Below are positions 1 to 11,742 of a DNA stretch of 64,000 nucleotides, piece after piece. Source of the stretch: Lingula anatina (Eukaryota; Brachiopoda; Lingulata; Lingulida; Lingulidae). The notes under the pieces are model-generated. The model ran no database searches, had not been told where the DNA came from, and saw only the letters and a list, made by a program, of their open reading frames with translations. The stretch spans positions 1,773,863 through 1,837,862 of the forward strand of contig NW_019775524.1 of assembly GCF_001039355.2 (NCBI RefSeq). The letters are read 5' to 3'. The translations under genes were made by a program, and so were the position numbers. Each line of letters opens with the position of its first letter. Positions within the stretch are counted from its first letter, which is position 1.

Positions 1-238
1 GGTTACTATTGAACTTGAATAGGAAGTCATATACTGGCAATCTAAGTGTGACCTTGAAATTGACCTTTGACCTACTTTTCATCATGATATGAAGTTTACA
101 AATTTTGGTTCCCTTTTATCTCCAAAACTGGCAGAGATCGGTCCATAGTTACTATTGAACTTGAATAGGAAGTCATATACTGGAAATTTACTGTGACCTT
201 GAAATTGACCTTTGACCTATCTTACTATGGACTGAACT
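1..238. repeat. 146-bp tandem repeat, about 1.6 copies
   Basis: The block beginning TTACTATTGAACTTGAATAG at position 3 recurs at position 149. Both copies run into TGACCTTGAAATTGACC followed by TTTGACCT, so the period is 146 bp and the array is cut by the window edge. Short CTTGACC-like words of this kind are common in bivalve and other lophotrochozoan satellite-like repeats (general knowledge). No coding potential is visible. Confidence 0.75.
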
Positions 239-538
239 TTGATTGTACCATTTTTAGTTATATATATTTTTTTTGCATATTTTGAGAATTCTTGTTGATT
301 GCATTTTTTACAGCTTGTCAAGCACAAGACTGGTGGTGGTGTCCCTTTTTTGTGTGTATGGGTCTATACGATCGCGCTTACCCCAGCTGGTGGTACAACA
401 TTCGGAGGCGGTATCGCCTCTCTGATCCTCTAGTTGTTAGTGCTTTAAGAACAAAACTTTTTCTGAAAAAAAAAAAAAAAGAAAAATGACTTGAGGAATT
501 AATAAGTGGAACAGTTTTTCTCATTTCTGTTCTTTCAG

Positions 539-598
539 GTGCTACGTGCATTAAAACTTATTAATCTGTCCAGCAAAGGGGATGTGACTTTACCTTGA
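539..598 (+). CDS. Possible terminal coding exon of an unrecognised gene (partial)
   Basis: A good acceptor (TTCTGTTCTTTCAG, ending at 538) is followed by a 20-codon open frame that ends in TGA at 596-598 and reads VLRALKLINLSSKGDVTLP. A poly(A) signal AATAAA lies at 1271-1276, so 539 to about 1290 would make a plausible last exon. Another acceptor-like site ends at 313, before a GC-richer stretch (314-430) that closes with a run of about 15 A at 466-480; this could be an exon or a retroposed scrap. I do not recognise the peptide, and the rest of the gene would lie left of the window. Confidence 0.28.
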   Translation: MLRALKLINLSSKGDVTLP

Positions 599-599
599 G

Positions 600-1779
600 A
601 TGAGGACTGAACAGCATGATGTGAATAGCAGTAATGATACAAGAGCTGCAGTCATGCTATCATTATATAACTGTTTAAATCTATGAAGATGCAGACATGA
701 GCAATGATACCATTTTTTACTTTAGTGTAAAAAAATGTTCTTTGATAATTAGAAATTATCAAAAAATAGTATTCAGTAAACCCCCCGTTAACTTGTGTCA
801 GTTGTGATATTTTTAAATAATAATGTCTACCAGGATAATAGGAATAAATAAAGCAACTTTCTCCACATTTGTGACTATATTTCTAGTACATTTAAACTTT
901 GCAACACTAGCTATGAAGTTTGTGTCCAAGCATATTGGAAGAAGTCCACCAATTTGAAAAGTCAACAAAATAAATATTAACAGTTGACATGTCTCTGCTG
1001 TGTTTAATAGTGTACAACCTTTAATTTTCATTTATTGGTAATAATCATTATTTTTGTTTCATTGTTTATAAATGGACCAGATAAGTAGGTCATATTTACA
1101 ACCAAAAATCTCTTTGATGGCTGAGATTTTATCATTTGGTTTGTTGACTTCATTTGAGTCGTATTAGAAACTAGTAGTAGTTCATATGCCTTCTTGGGAA
1201 TCCATGCTCCACTGGTTCAAATGTACCTTTAATGTTTTTGTCATCTTAACATTGTTTATTTGAGACTGACAATAAAGTTTTTGTTAAATATTGGTTTTCA
1301 AACTTTGAAAGTTATGATGCATTCCTTCTGAGTTAGGAAATGAGAGGCTGTATACAAAGACCTGTTCTACTGAAATGCAGTAGTTGCTCTTTTTGAGTCC
1401 AATACTCAAATTAAAATTTCTTAGTAAATGTCCGAACAGAAATTTCACCAAAATTTGTGAGGAGCTCTGAGATATCTCGTTGATAAAGAAAGTACAAATT
1501 GCCACAAATGAAAACATAGCCTGTGTTAGCTGGGGTAACAAGTTCTGGAAGAATCATGATCTTTGCAATGAGATGATCACCAGCTCAGCAATAATCCACC
1601 TGCACAGCTTTATTTAATTCTCTCAAGCTTTAGGAGCTTAATCTAGAGCTTAGGTTATCTTGAAAGTTGTTCATGGATTATTTGCAAAGACATAACACAC
1701 AAAAAGCATATCATACTGCTAAGGGAAATTTAAACAGTTAAATTTGAACCCAACACAGATTTTCTCTGGTATGAACAGG
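600..1779. other. AT-rich non-coding stretch, probable 3' UTR and intergenic DNA
   Basis: I found no open frame with codon-like structure on either strand. The AATAAA at 1271-1276 could end the transcript suggested for the exon at 539-598. The rest is AT-rich sequence without recognisable repeats. Confidence 0.4.
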
Positions 1780-2470
1780 AGACAATGGGCCCAAACTCTG
1801 TGGGGACTCTTACTGAATCCAATCAAATTTGCAGATTAACATGCCTCCTCTTCTTTCCAATGCACTCGTATACTCACCAGCTTTCAAGAGGAGGCTTCCC
1901 TACACTACTGGTGGTATTGCAGTCATCAGTCGACATTCGGCACAGAAACGCCCACACACAGTGTAGCTGGAGACACATCCCACCCCTCTTGTTCAGTGAT
2001 GGTTTCTCTATCCTTTCATAGATGGTCTCCTTGGCTCCTCTCCAGAACCAGTCCTCTTATTATGTCAAAGGAGCGGCCAGATTCTCTAATATGAGTAAAT
2101 ATCTGATGACTGCAATACAACCAGCAGTGTCACCTATAATGACAGTTCCCTGAATGGGTCCTTGTGATAAAAGACAAAACATCGGAGTCTCTGCATAACA
2201 TCTAGCAAATCTACGAGTGTCCAGTATTATTTTTGCCTTTTGATAGTCAAGTTATGAAGCTAAATTCAGGACAGCAGTTACAGGGAGTCCAAATAGGAGT
2301 CCAGTTTCTATTTTCTGTTGTATCCAGAAAACAAAGGTGTCAAAAAATATCAAACAACTTTAGGATAATGATTAACTTTAAAACTGTTTAACTTCTACAC
2401 AATAGCTGAAAGTGCACACGAGAGCTTTTGTCCCAACACTTGGGACTTCATCAGTGAACAGTGTTTGCAA
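1780..2470 (-). mobile_element. Penelope-like retroelement relic (GIY-YIG-region fragment)
   Basis: Read on the minus strand, about 2090 to 1950 gives HIRESGRSFD, then after two stops EDWFWRGAKETIYERIEKPS and LNKRGG. This matches the C-terminal part of reverse transcriptase/GIY-YIG proteins of Penelope-like elements, in which a HIRE-GRSFD, WF-RGVKEAIY, PSLNR-GG order is usual (family recollection). The frame is broken, so it is dead. Upstream on the same strand, at 2410-2454, lies a hammerhead-ribozyme-like motif of the sort found in Penelope terminal repeats. An inverted repeat is formed by 1909-1933 and 2104-2125. No reverse transcriptase core is visible, so most of the ORF has been deleted. 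The element boundaries are approximate. Confidence 0.5.
2410..2454 (-). ncRNA. Degenerate hammerhead-ribozyme-like motif
   Basis: On the minus strand, the conserved heptamer CTGATGA (2454-2448) is followed by one A and then a perfect 7-bp hairpin, GTCCCAA-GTG-TTGGGAC (2446-2430). Next come AAAA and GCTCTCG. A hammerhead core needs CUGAUGA, stem II and GAAA in this order. Here the G of GAAA is A, and one extra A precedes stem II, so this copy should be inactive. It sits next to a Penelope-like fragment, and such elements are known to carry hammerheads. The assignment is by eye; a chance hairpin is possible. Confidence 0.35.
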
Positions 2471-2751
2471 CAGTGTGCCAAGGTTTACTGGAAACTTATG
2501 AAAATATATGTACGTACTCTGAGAGTGCATCATATAATTAAAACAGTTTATCACATTTACAACTGAGAGGTTTTTTATTGCAATAAAACCATAAATTAAA
2601 TCTAGCTAGATAATTTAAAAGTGCTTGAACAGCACAGCTTTAATGATTATCTGCTACTCCTCAGCATTTGCCACTTGTATCAAGATTTCAGTTAACAAGG
2701 AGTACTGCAATGTGTAAATTTCACAAAAATATGTAAAATCAAATCAAACTT

Positions 2752-4253
2752 TTATTTATTATTTGCAGTAATTTGCAGGTTCTTGCTTTTAGCTAATCGA
2801 GCCTTTCTCCTTTCTTGTCTTTTTCTTCTTCTTTCCGTCTGCTCCTCGATAAATACAAACAATTTCATACCAATAACCACAGCGAACAATAAAATAAAAG
2901 CACCTTGTGCTGGAGGTAGTGCTGTATCCACAAAATCAGTCATTGTATAATATTGATTATTCTTCTTTGCCTTTTCTCTAAGACGCTGTTCACGTTCAAA
3001 TTCCATCTGAATCAAGTGACATTTATAATTTCTCTCCATAGCCTGATATTGCAGGGTTGCATGTCTTTCCTTAAATTTATAGTACTCAATTCTTCCATAC
3101 TGCGGTCTGTGCTTTGTAATATATGTTTTTATGAAATATCTATCCATATCAGTAAAATCATCATCTGTCAATTGTTTTCTGCTAAATTCATAAGGTATGT
3201 GTCTATCATACACTTTGCGCTGGGCTGGATTACTAAGCACTTTGTAGGCATCTTGAACTTCCTTTAATTTGACAGCAGCCTCTTCAGTTTGGTTCACATC
3301 TGGGTGATAGATCTTTGACTTCTTGTAGTATGCAGATTTAATTTGTGCATGACTCGCTGTAGGTTCGATACCTAGAATTTTGTATAAGTGAGTCTGTTTA
3401 GAAGTATCTTTATGGTGCTTGTCAGGGGGTCCTTGGTGACCTTCATCACAGGGTCCTTGGTGACCTTCATCACGAGGTCCTTGGTGACTTTCATCACGGG
3501 GTCCTTGGTGACCTTCATCATGGGGTCCTTGGTCACCATCATGGGGTCCCCTGGATTCCTGTTTACTTCTCTCATGAGCTCCATTTTCAGATGGATGTTG
3601 GGTCTTGTGTCGAGCTCTTCTAGGAGTTCTATGGTCATCTCTTTCCTGGCTGTGGGAATCAGGAGAATCCTTACAAGACGTTAAAGGGGGCTTTTTGAAG
3701 TGCTGGGCTCCATGTGTGTCTGGAGGTTTTGTGTAGCAACGTATCTTTAGCAAGTGTGAATTCAAACATCTAACTCTTAGGAAAGTGGTCCCTGCAAAAA
3801 GAAATCAAAATTTATTTGTTTTGAAGAATCAATTACAGTTCTACATGGTGTCCATAAGTGTGGACACACATCTTCCTTGTTATTAATTCAATGTGTTTCC
3901 TTTAACATGCTGCCTCAGTTTTTGGCCTTACCACAGGTCAGGCCTCTTACACCATGTGGTACAAGCTATCCAGGCTATAAATATCCATGTTCTGCCAACT
4001 TACTAATAGCCCTTTTTAGTATGTCATTGGCAATTTAAAGTCCCTTTGTCTTTTATAACCCCCCACCAGTTTGATAACGATTTAATGTTTTTATTACAGG
4101 TATTTTGAATAAATGAAATGTCTAAGCACTTACACATGCCATTTGTAAGTGATGTCATATCAAGCCTCAGGTGTTTTTGTACACTGAAGGGTGTTCCGAG
4201 ACCTTACCTGCGTAGCTGCAAAAACTCAGATAATTTAACATGTACAAATTCAT
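2752..4253 (-). CDS. DNAJC30: DNAJC30-like mitochondrial J-domain protein
   Basis: There are two coding exons on the minus strand: 4253-4208 (ATG, donor GCAG|GTAAGG) and 3791-2752 (acceptor TTTTTGCAG, stop TAA). Phases agree and give 361 residues. The basic, acid-free N-terminus looks like a mitochondrial presequence. Residues 97-137 are a Gly/His/Asp/Glu repeat of 8-residue period. The J domain is at about 150-214 with HPD at 178-180. A membrane segment follows at about 309-330, then a strongly basic tail. J domain plus one C-terminal membrane segment is the DNAJC30 plan; the human protein is an inner-membrane factor that assists ATP synthase. It is longer than the human protein because of the linker. 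It faces BUD23. The large exon is certain; the first exon is inferred from splice sites and phase. Confidence 0.83.
3428..3545 (-). repeat. 24-bp coding minisatellite in the DNAJC30-like gene
   Basis: The plus-strand word GGTCC recurs at 3428, 3452, 3476, 3500 and 3524, an exact 24-bp period (GGTCCTTGGTGACCTTCATC plus 4 bases), followed by one 21-bp unit. The unit encodes an 8-residue repeat of the form GHQGPRDE on the minus strand, between the presequence and the J domain. It keeps the reading frame, so length variation is tolerated in register. Confidence 0.9.
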
Positions 4254-6656
4254 AGTGCTACATTTTAATCAATGCTTAGCTTTCATCTTGATTGGTTAAT
4301 CAATTAACCTGTTTAATGAACCTAAAAACCAGAAATTTAAAATAACTTAAGAATATCACCATAATCTACCATAATTAAAAAAAAAATGAACAAAATTGGT
4401 TGAGTATTTTTGACGAATTTCATAAATTCCCCCATGTAGACCATATAACAAAATCTCAGAAAATAAATGATGAACTATTAGGCATGGCTTCTTTCATGTC
4501 CTATCCTGCTTTACATCCAGGTTTTGCCAAATACTGGAATGGCATATAGGTGTTTCTATGGCATTTTCATTCAACAGAAGTGTTTAAGCCCGATTTTACG
4601 CCTTTTCCTTAAGGGCTTCCATGCCTTTTGAGATGCTTCCAGAGGAAGTGAAGATAAAGCCTAATATAAGTAGCAGTATTCATTACAGACATCAAACCAT
4701 TTGTCACCCAAAGAAAATTTGTGATTGTTGAGAGTATGTCCTAGCTGCGTTATTGAAAATTATGAATTTAATTTTCTGTATGTTTACTACCATACTAACA
4801 CATCTAGTATGCTGAGACTAGCATATCTAGTGAGTGTTGAACGCCTGCAGCCTTTTCGAAGGCCAGGTCATCGGGATACACTTATAAAGCAACTAAATGG
4901 CTGATGGTTGAGATAGACAGGGTTAAATAGAGTCTACAGACACTTAGTAATACCGTATTACTAAGTTACGTTAACCAGTACATACCAGATTTAAACGCCC
5001 TGTTCAGTAACGATGACATATGCACAGCGTCGTATTTAACAAGATCATACACCAATCAACATGCAAGAGGCAGTTTCACCCACAGCACAACACATAGGAA
5101 GGAAAAGACTGCGTTGTGTAAGCACCATCAATATATTTTCCAACTTAGTTGCGAGTGAAAGTGAGGCTGTATGCGGAGATTGAAATATATAAAACTGAGA
5201 TTGATGGATGAGCTGTAATACGAATTTTTGAGATTATCAGCGTTTATTATAAGTATGTTGATTATTTAAACTATCATCAAATGTATTTATAAAGACATCT
5301 ATTCGAAATTTGATATGTACTTATTAAATATCGGAGAATAAAAACATTAAATTAATGATTACTGAGCCATATTTCATACGAAACAACATGTGCAACAAAC
5401 TGCAGCGGATGGCATGTATGGTAAAATTCTGGTTTACCACTTGTATAAAGTAAAAAAAAAATCGTTTGGACGGGTGACGCTCTTTGTTAAACAGATTGCT
5501 CGCGAAGGGAACTCTAGTGTGTCTCAAACCAAGGTACCACTCTGTTGTGATGCAGTTTCTAGTCGGCGTATGTGTGCATGTGTGTGTGTTGACTTTTTTT
5601 TTTTTGGGGGGGGGGGGGGACGTGATCAACTTGCTTTATAAAATCCATAAATCCATTGCCATTTCCGTATGCTGACTTCCAGCTCTCTTATCACATTTTG
5701 CTGTGGACCACATTATATTATTCCCAGTTTCATCTAACCCATTGCCTTGGAATGTGTCACACTGCTGCACTGGTCATTATAGTACGTACCATACTAGTAC
5801 ATGGTACAGTACATGCACTCTTGTTTAAGTTTTCTGATATTGTACACTTAACTGTAAAATGATGGTCAGCCAGCAACTCATTTGTATGAATTGGGGCCCT
5901 TCATATCTTTAAATTTCACCCTCTCGAGTAGGACATGTCTGTCGATAGTTATGCCAATGTAAAATCTCTTTATGCTCTCTCATTGTTATCCCCTGAGGGA
6001 GAGTATTTATTTTGGAGAGTAATGATGCTGGACACAAGGAGATATAACCAAATGATACTCAGTACATGTGCACCTATTAAAAACTGCCATGAACTAACCT
6101 CTGAAGGCAAGAAGTACATATACGGGATGTGAGCAGGCCTTATATATGAATTAGGCATTTACAAACTCAAGCATCAGATTTTTGTGCAGGAAAACCAAAA
6201 ATTTAGGACTCAAACCAATCAAGTATCCAAACATAAATTTAAGTAACCATGAGCACAGCTTTACAACACCAAACAATCTGATACTGTGTGTTTGTCTCTT
6301 AATTTCACCTGGGGTACTTAATTCATGGCTTGAGTTGTTAATTTGGGCATTTATGCTCCTAAAACTGAGGCTAGTGTTAGTACATAGTGTATACAGCAAT
6401 TATGGTTTATGAGGCCTGTCTGGGTTTATTTCCTGACAAAAAACTCTCTCACATTTACATTTTAGATAATGTGGGCCAAGCAACTTACTGTAATTACCCA
6501 GTATACATAATACAAGCAATTGTTTGTTTAAGGGTGGGAAACATAAATTGCATTATACCCAAAAGTAGCATCAAACTTTTTCATGTATTGTTTGTTTTTT
6601 CCCTCTTAGGTTTCTAAATTTTCAAAACAGACACTGCTGCACTACTATAACTCTGC
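4254..6656. other. Intergenic region between the divergent DNAJC30-like and BUD23 genes
   Basis: This is the 5' flank of both genes and should hold their promoters, though no single element stands out. A T12-G14 homopolymer lies at 5594-5619, where base calls are likely to be unreliable. Many short open frames occur but none looks coded. I see no recognisable mobile element. Confidence 0.5.
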
Positions 6657-9600
6657 ATGGCGTCCGGCAAGAGACCAGAGCACAAAGGACCACCAGAATT
6701 GGTAAGAAATTCAGATTTGTACAAAACCTGCTACCTATAAGTTGCTGGATATGGATGTTTTGTTGTATTTTGAAATAGAAAACACACCCTTTGTATGACA
6801 AATGCATCTGATCCTGTAAAAATGCCAAAGATTTCCATATGGGGCATTGGAAGTGAATATATTGTGAATATACAGTCTCTAAATTTTTCTGACCTAGCAA
6901 TAGTCTATAAAAGGTGCAATGTTTGAACTAGCCAGTAAATATACCTTGAAGATTTGCCCCAGGTGCAGTTTTATAGGACATTCACCTGTTTTCAACAGTG
7001 GTTAGTAAATGTAGAAAACAAATTTCTCTTTGACGAAGAAAATTTTTACCTACGCCTAAGTTTAGCACCAGTGTCTATTTTGTCTCTTGATTTCATCAAT
7101 CTTTTCTTCCACAGATGCTCAAATAATTTGCATTTCTTATGTTGATATTTTATGAACTAGTTGTTTTTTGTTTTTTTTTCAATGGGTTACTTCCAACAAA
7201 AAGGTATAGAAAAATGAAAATTTTACAGTACAGTTATCAAAAGGGTCTTTTTGGAGTTGCGATAGCATTAATCCAATAAGATATCATTTCATTCCCTATG
7301 AAAATTTAAGAAAGCCCTCCTATCATGCACGCACAAACCAGTCGAGTAAGCGCTAACGGCTTTGATCTGCTTACTGCTGAACTAAGCACTTTCAACCAAT
7401 GAGAATATGGGAATACGTTCAAGTTAAGATGGCTGCTGCCATATGCAATTCAAAATTTAAGTGAAGTTTTGATTCAGTGTTTATGAGGATTCTTGATAAA
7501 ATCTCCAGTCTTTTGCTTTATTTTATCACTTGCCTGAACAGGCAAGCATTCAGTTGGGTGGACTCAATAGCTGAAATGGCTGTGCACCTGCCCTGGGCAA
7601 GTGGGCAATCCTTACTGTTAAGCCCTGAAGTATGATTATAAATCTGAAATATCTTTATTTCGCTAGTTTTATGTCTTTATGTTTTATCAATAATCTTATA
7701 TATGATATTTAAAAATCTATTTGCCCTTCAAATCTCAAATCCGTCCAGTCTTCATTCTCTTTCGCTCCACATCAAAAATCATCACTTGATAATTGTCCCT
7801 CTGTTGGGCTTATACCCTGTATGTGGTTTATATTTGGGAGGCACCCTCTAGATTTTAACATTTTCTTTATTTACAGTTCTACAATGATGAAGAGGCAAGG
7901 AAGTACACATCCAAGTATGTATGAGGGTTGTCCTGGGTTGATGATAATTTTTTAGTTGTTAAAAAACAAAGTCTGTTGATTTAAATTAATGGTGCAAAAA
8001 TGTGCTCCGTATGTTATTGCTTTTTTTTAATCATTAAAAAATGAAAGTCGAATGTCCATGTCTGATAATGGACATTGATATTGAAAATATGGCAACAGTT
8101 GTAATCATAAGTTTTCTCCTTTGCAGTTCTCGCATGATTGAAATACAGCAGCAGATGTCAGAGAGAGCCATAGAACTACTTGCTTTACCTGAGGACCAGC
8201 CATGTTTTATTTTGGATATTGGGTAACAAAAGCACACATGCATACACACACATTCAGGGACAAATGTTTTCTCTCTCTCTCTCTCTCTCTCTCTCATATC
8301 AAAATCAACTGGAACTTAAAGCGAGGAATTAGCAGCAATGAGAGAGAGAGATTTAAATATTTGATACGCTATTTAAAAGTTTTGTTTTTTTACTTTTGAA
8401 GGTGTGGATCTGGGTTAAGTGGCGAGTGCTTATCAGATCAGGGGCACATGTGGTTAGGAATTGACATTAGTCAACACATGCTGGGTAAGGATTTTTTTTT
8501 CTTTTGGATACATATGTTACAGATAGTGGAAATTTTATGCAATTATCTTTTTCAGGTAAAACTTTAAAACAACCTTAATGTCGTTTGTTTGGTTTTTTTG
8601 TCCTCTGGTTTTAGCCATATGAAATATTAGAAATGCAAATTGATTGAATTTTAGATTAAAAATTTTAAAATTTTGTTCCACCATAAAATTGGAATACATT
8701 GATACATTTCAGATGTAGCAGTTGAGAGAGAAATTGAGGGTGACCTTCTTATGGGTGATATGGGTTGGGGAATGCCCTTTAGACCAGGCACATTTGATGG
8801 TGTTATCAGGTGGGTATATATCATGGGTTGGGGGATGTCGTTTAGACCAGGCACATTTGATGGTGTTATCAGGTGGGTATATATCATGGGTTGGGGGATG
8901 TCGTTTAGACCAGGCACATTTGATGGTGTTATCAGGTGGGTGTCCTGGGTTGGGGGATGTCCTTTATTGAGTTAACAGGATAGTGGCATGAAATGGCTGT
9001 TGGTCCTTTGGCCAGTAAATTCAAACAAAGTCTAAAAATATTTGCAGGATTAGACGACACACCACCCCAGTGTTATAGAATTAACACTTGGGTTTTCATA
9101 CTAAATAGATGTTTTATGTTTTTGATTTGTGCTTCATTGAACGATAGCAGAATAACCAATTGTAAATGTACAGATTTTAAGGTATGGTTTGATATAATGT
9201 ATTTTTAATGACACATAGTTACATATAAATGTTTGATTAATGCATTTTCTGTTCTTTTCAACAGCATATCTGCTTTACAGTGGTTGTGCAATGCTGATAA
9301 GAAGTTTCACAGTCCACCAAAAAGAATGTACAAGTTTTTCAGTACCTTGTATGCATCTATGGTAAGGATTCTATACATTTTAAGATTTCAGGAAGAGTTT
9401 CTAATTTCTGTCTGACATGTTAAATTATAGGTGAGAGTGATGCAGCTCACAAGTTTTATTTTGATATTTTTTAAATTATATTTCAGAGCAGAGGGACAAG
9501 AGCAGTTTTCCAGTTGTATCCTGAAAATAGTGAACAGGTATGATTTCCATATCAAACTGACAACTTTCTGAGGATTGGCTTTAATGCCCATTGCCATCTA

Positions 9601-11230
9601 CACCTCAAATAACTATCCAAATGCATTTCTTAGATAATTATTTGCCAGTTCTCACTGCATATTACCCTTGTATCATAATCTTGAGTAACTGTTGCTAAAT
9701 GTTTTTTACATGATTTTTAAAGGTCATTTTGAAAAGAACTAATATAATTAAATACATAATGAAATGTCACATTACATATTCACACTATAGACCATTCCCT
9801 TATGGATGCAGTGACAGTTTCAGGAGCAAAAACAGTGAAAATTGATAAGTGTAATGGAGTGGGCATATGAAACTTATACATCTGGGTCCAGTTTTATCAG
9901 AATAGGGGTCATTTTTATGTACAGACACAGATGTGTCTGTANACTACTGGATAACAACATCGGGGACAAAAAAGTATCCAGTATTTGGGAAACGTTACTT
10001 TACCCACAGCATAACCTTCCAAAGAATAACAAATTTATCCAGTGGATAGTGTTTTTAACAGGATGGGCTATTCAGCCTCAATGAAATTGGGTTTAGCACT
10101 CAGCCACTGGAGGAATTTTAGTGCAAATGGAGAGAGGAAAAAGTACATGTATCAGGTTTTTTTCTTTCTTTCTTTTTTTATTTATGGGGGTTTTACAATT
10201 GATTATTTATCAGTTTTTATGGTTTCAGCTTGAACTTTTAACAATGCAGGCCATGAAAGCAGGCTTTACAGGGGGCCTGGTTGTTGACTTTCCAAATAGT
10301 ACTAAAAGTAAAAAGTAAGTTTGAAATTTGTGGTTTTCCATTTAAGTAAAATTGTATATCTCATTGACGTTTTTGGACAAATGTTCCATAATCTGATGAG
10401 AGAGATTCAACAGAAAGTGTTAATGAAGTCGTTTCTAAGCACCATTATTCAAGCAGCACCATTTGTAAAAGTATGGTAAAATTATGCAAAAATTGTATGT
10501 GTTAATTGAAAGGAAAGGAAATGTCTGTGATAGATGTGTTCATTTCCAAATTTCATTCAATTTCCAGAATGTTTTTGTGTTTATTTGCTGGGGGTCCCTC
10601 CCAGGTTTTGCCAAAAGGTTTGGGGACATCTTCAAATGAGATGGTCAATAAAATAGCCTACAGTGGCACAAGGTAAGACTCTAAAATTCTTACACTTTGT
10701 ATTTATCAATATAAAAAGCCATTGTTCCACCCCAGACTGTTCATTTGTACAAGATGCATACCATCCATTATTGGATATGTCTCTCATTTACTGACATTTA
10801 ATATTTTCATATTTGAGCACTATTTCTTATTCAGGGACAGAATAAAGGAGCGCAGGGGGAAGCACCCTAAAAAAAGTCGTGACTGGGTCATGGAGAAAAA
10901 GGAGAGAGCAAGGCATCAAGGAAAGTAAGTAAATCTTACCTCAGAAAGTTTTTTTTTTTTTTTTTTTTAAGTTATTGTGTGATGGGAAATGGAAATAAAC
11001 AGATCTTGATGTAAAGATATGTAATTGACATTTTTGTCAGCTTCTTATTTCAAAAATGACATATTTCTTTTCCATGAACCTGTTTTATGGAACCATCACT
11101 TAGTTTCATTATCTTAATTCTATTTTAATTATTGTTTTTATTAGAGTTGTATTTTAATTGATTTGTATTTTTCAGAAAAGTAGGACCAGACTCAAAATAT
11201 ACAGGAAGGAAGAGGAAAGTTACGTTTTAG
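6657..11230 (+). CDS. BUD23: BUD23 18S rRNA (guanine-N7) methyltransferase
   Basis: Eleven coding exons: 6657-6701, 7877-7914, 8127-8222, 8402-8484, 8713-8809, 9265-9361, 9487-9537, 10229-10314, 10568-10672, 10835-10924, 11176-11230. All introns are GT-AG and all phases match. The product is 280 residues (human 281). It begins [19 protein letters not shown]. The SAM-binding motif I, ILDIGCGSG, is at about 56-64, followed by GIDIS and [11 protein letters not shown]. The basic tail ends [10 protein letters not shown] as in the family. BUD23 with TRMT112 methylates a guanine of 18S rRNA in 40S maturation, in nucleus and cytoplasm. Exon 5 ends in a triplicated 63-bp block that repeats its own splice donor. 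The gene is divergent from the DNAJC30-like gene and convergent with ARPC3. Confidence 0.97.
8271..8350. repeat. (CT)n and (GA)n microsatellites in a BUD23 intron
   Basis: A CT dinucleotide run of about 12 units (8271-8295) is followed 45 bp later by a short GAGAGAGAGA run (8341-8350). The two are complementary, so the intron between exons 3 and 4 could form a small hairpin. No function is inferred. Confidence 0.8.
8760..8972 (+). repeat. 63-bp tandem repeat across the BUD23 exon 5 splice donor
   Basis: Blocks starting ATGGGTTGGGG at 8760, 8823 and 8886 each contain TTTAGACCAGGCACATTTGA (at 8778, 8841 and 8904) and end with the donor ATCAG|GTGGGT (exon ends 8809, 8872 and 8935). A shortened fourth start lies at 8946. 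The period is exactly 63 bp, or 21 codons, and the frame stays open through all three donors. The first copy is taken as the exon because it aligns with other BUD23 proteins. Confidence 0.95.
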
Positions 11231-11730
11231 TGAAACATGGAAATGCCAGCGATATAGGAACAGCTTTTGTTGATCACCAAAAAGTAGAATGTTTTCTTTT
11301 CTTTTGCAAACTGCTGAATCACGAAAAAGGTGCAATCATCAGAAATGTTACTGTGGCAATGTATTGATTGTATCCAGGATTTTGCTCAGTTGAAATGAGA
11401 GACATACAATTGTGTACCCAGCTTGAGGAACTGCTTGCTAACCAGACGTGCCTTGATCATGATGTATTGTCCTGTTTGAACTCTTTCCAACATAAACAGA
11501 TTTCTGTGTAAAGTAATATCATATTCAGCATCCATACAACTTCATACCCATGGTATTGTATATTTCAGTTTTTTGAGGACCTAGCTTGAAATCTGTGCCA
11601 ACATGATGGGTACCATTTTAAATCACGCATATAAATGAATATTATGGGAAGAGGCAAGTAGATTTGAGACGTTCAACCACATTAAAATTGTGTTAAGTAT
11701 CATGTAAAAAAGTTGCTTTGAATGTACAGT

Positions 11731-11742
11731 AATAAATTTATT
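11731..11742. terminator. Palindromic poly(A) signal between convergent BUD23 and ARPC3
   Basis: AATAAATTTATT is its own reverse complement and so gives AATAAA on both strands. It lies 501 bp after the BUD23 stop and 384 bp after the ARPC3 stop on the opposite strand. Other hexamers occur nearby (AATAAA near 11908 on plus, ATTAAA near 12012 on minus), so which one is used is unknown. Confidence 0.5.

Noticed and set aside
7316-7450. Promoter-like patch inside BUD23 intron 1 (CCAAT, AAGATGGCTGCTGCC)
   Set aside because: The BUD23 start exon at 6657 is well supported by its N-terminal match, and one patch of motifs is weak evidence for a second promoter.
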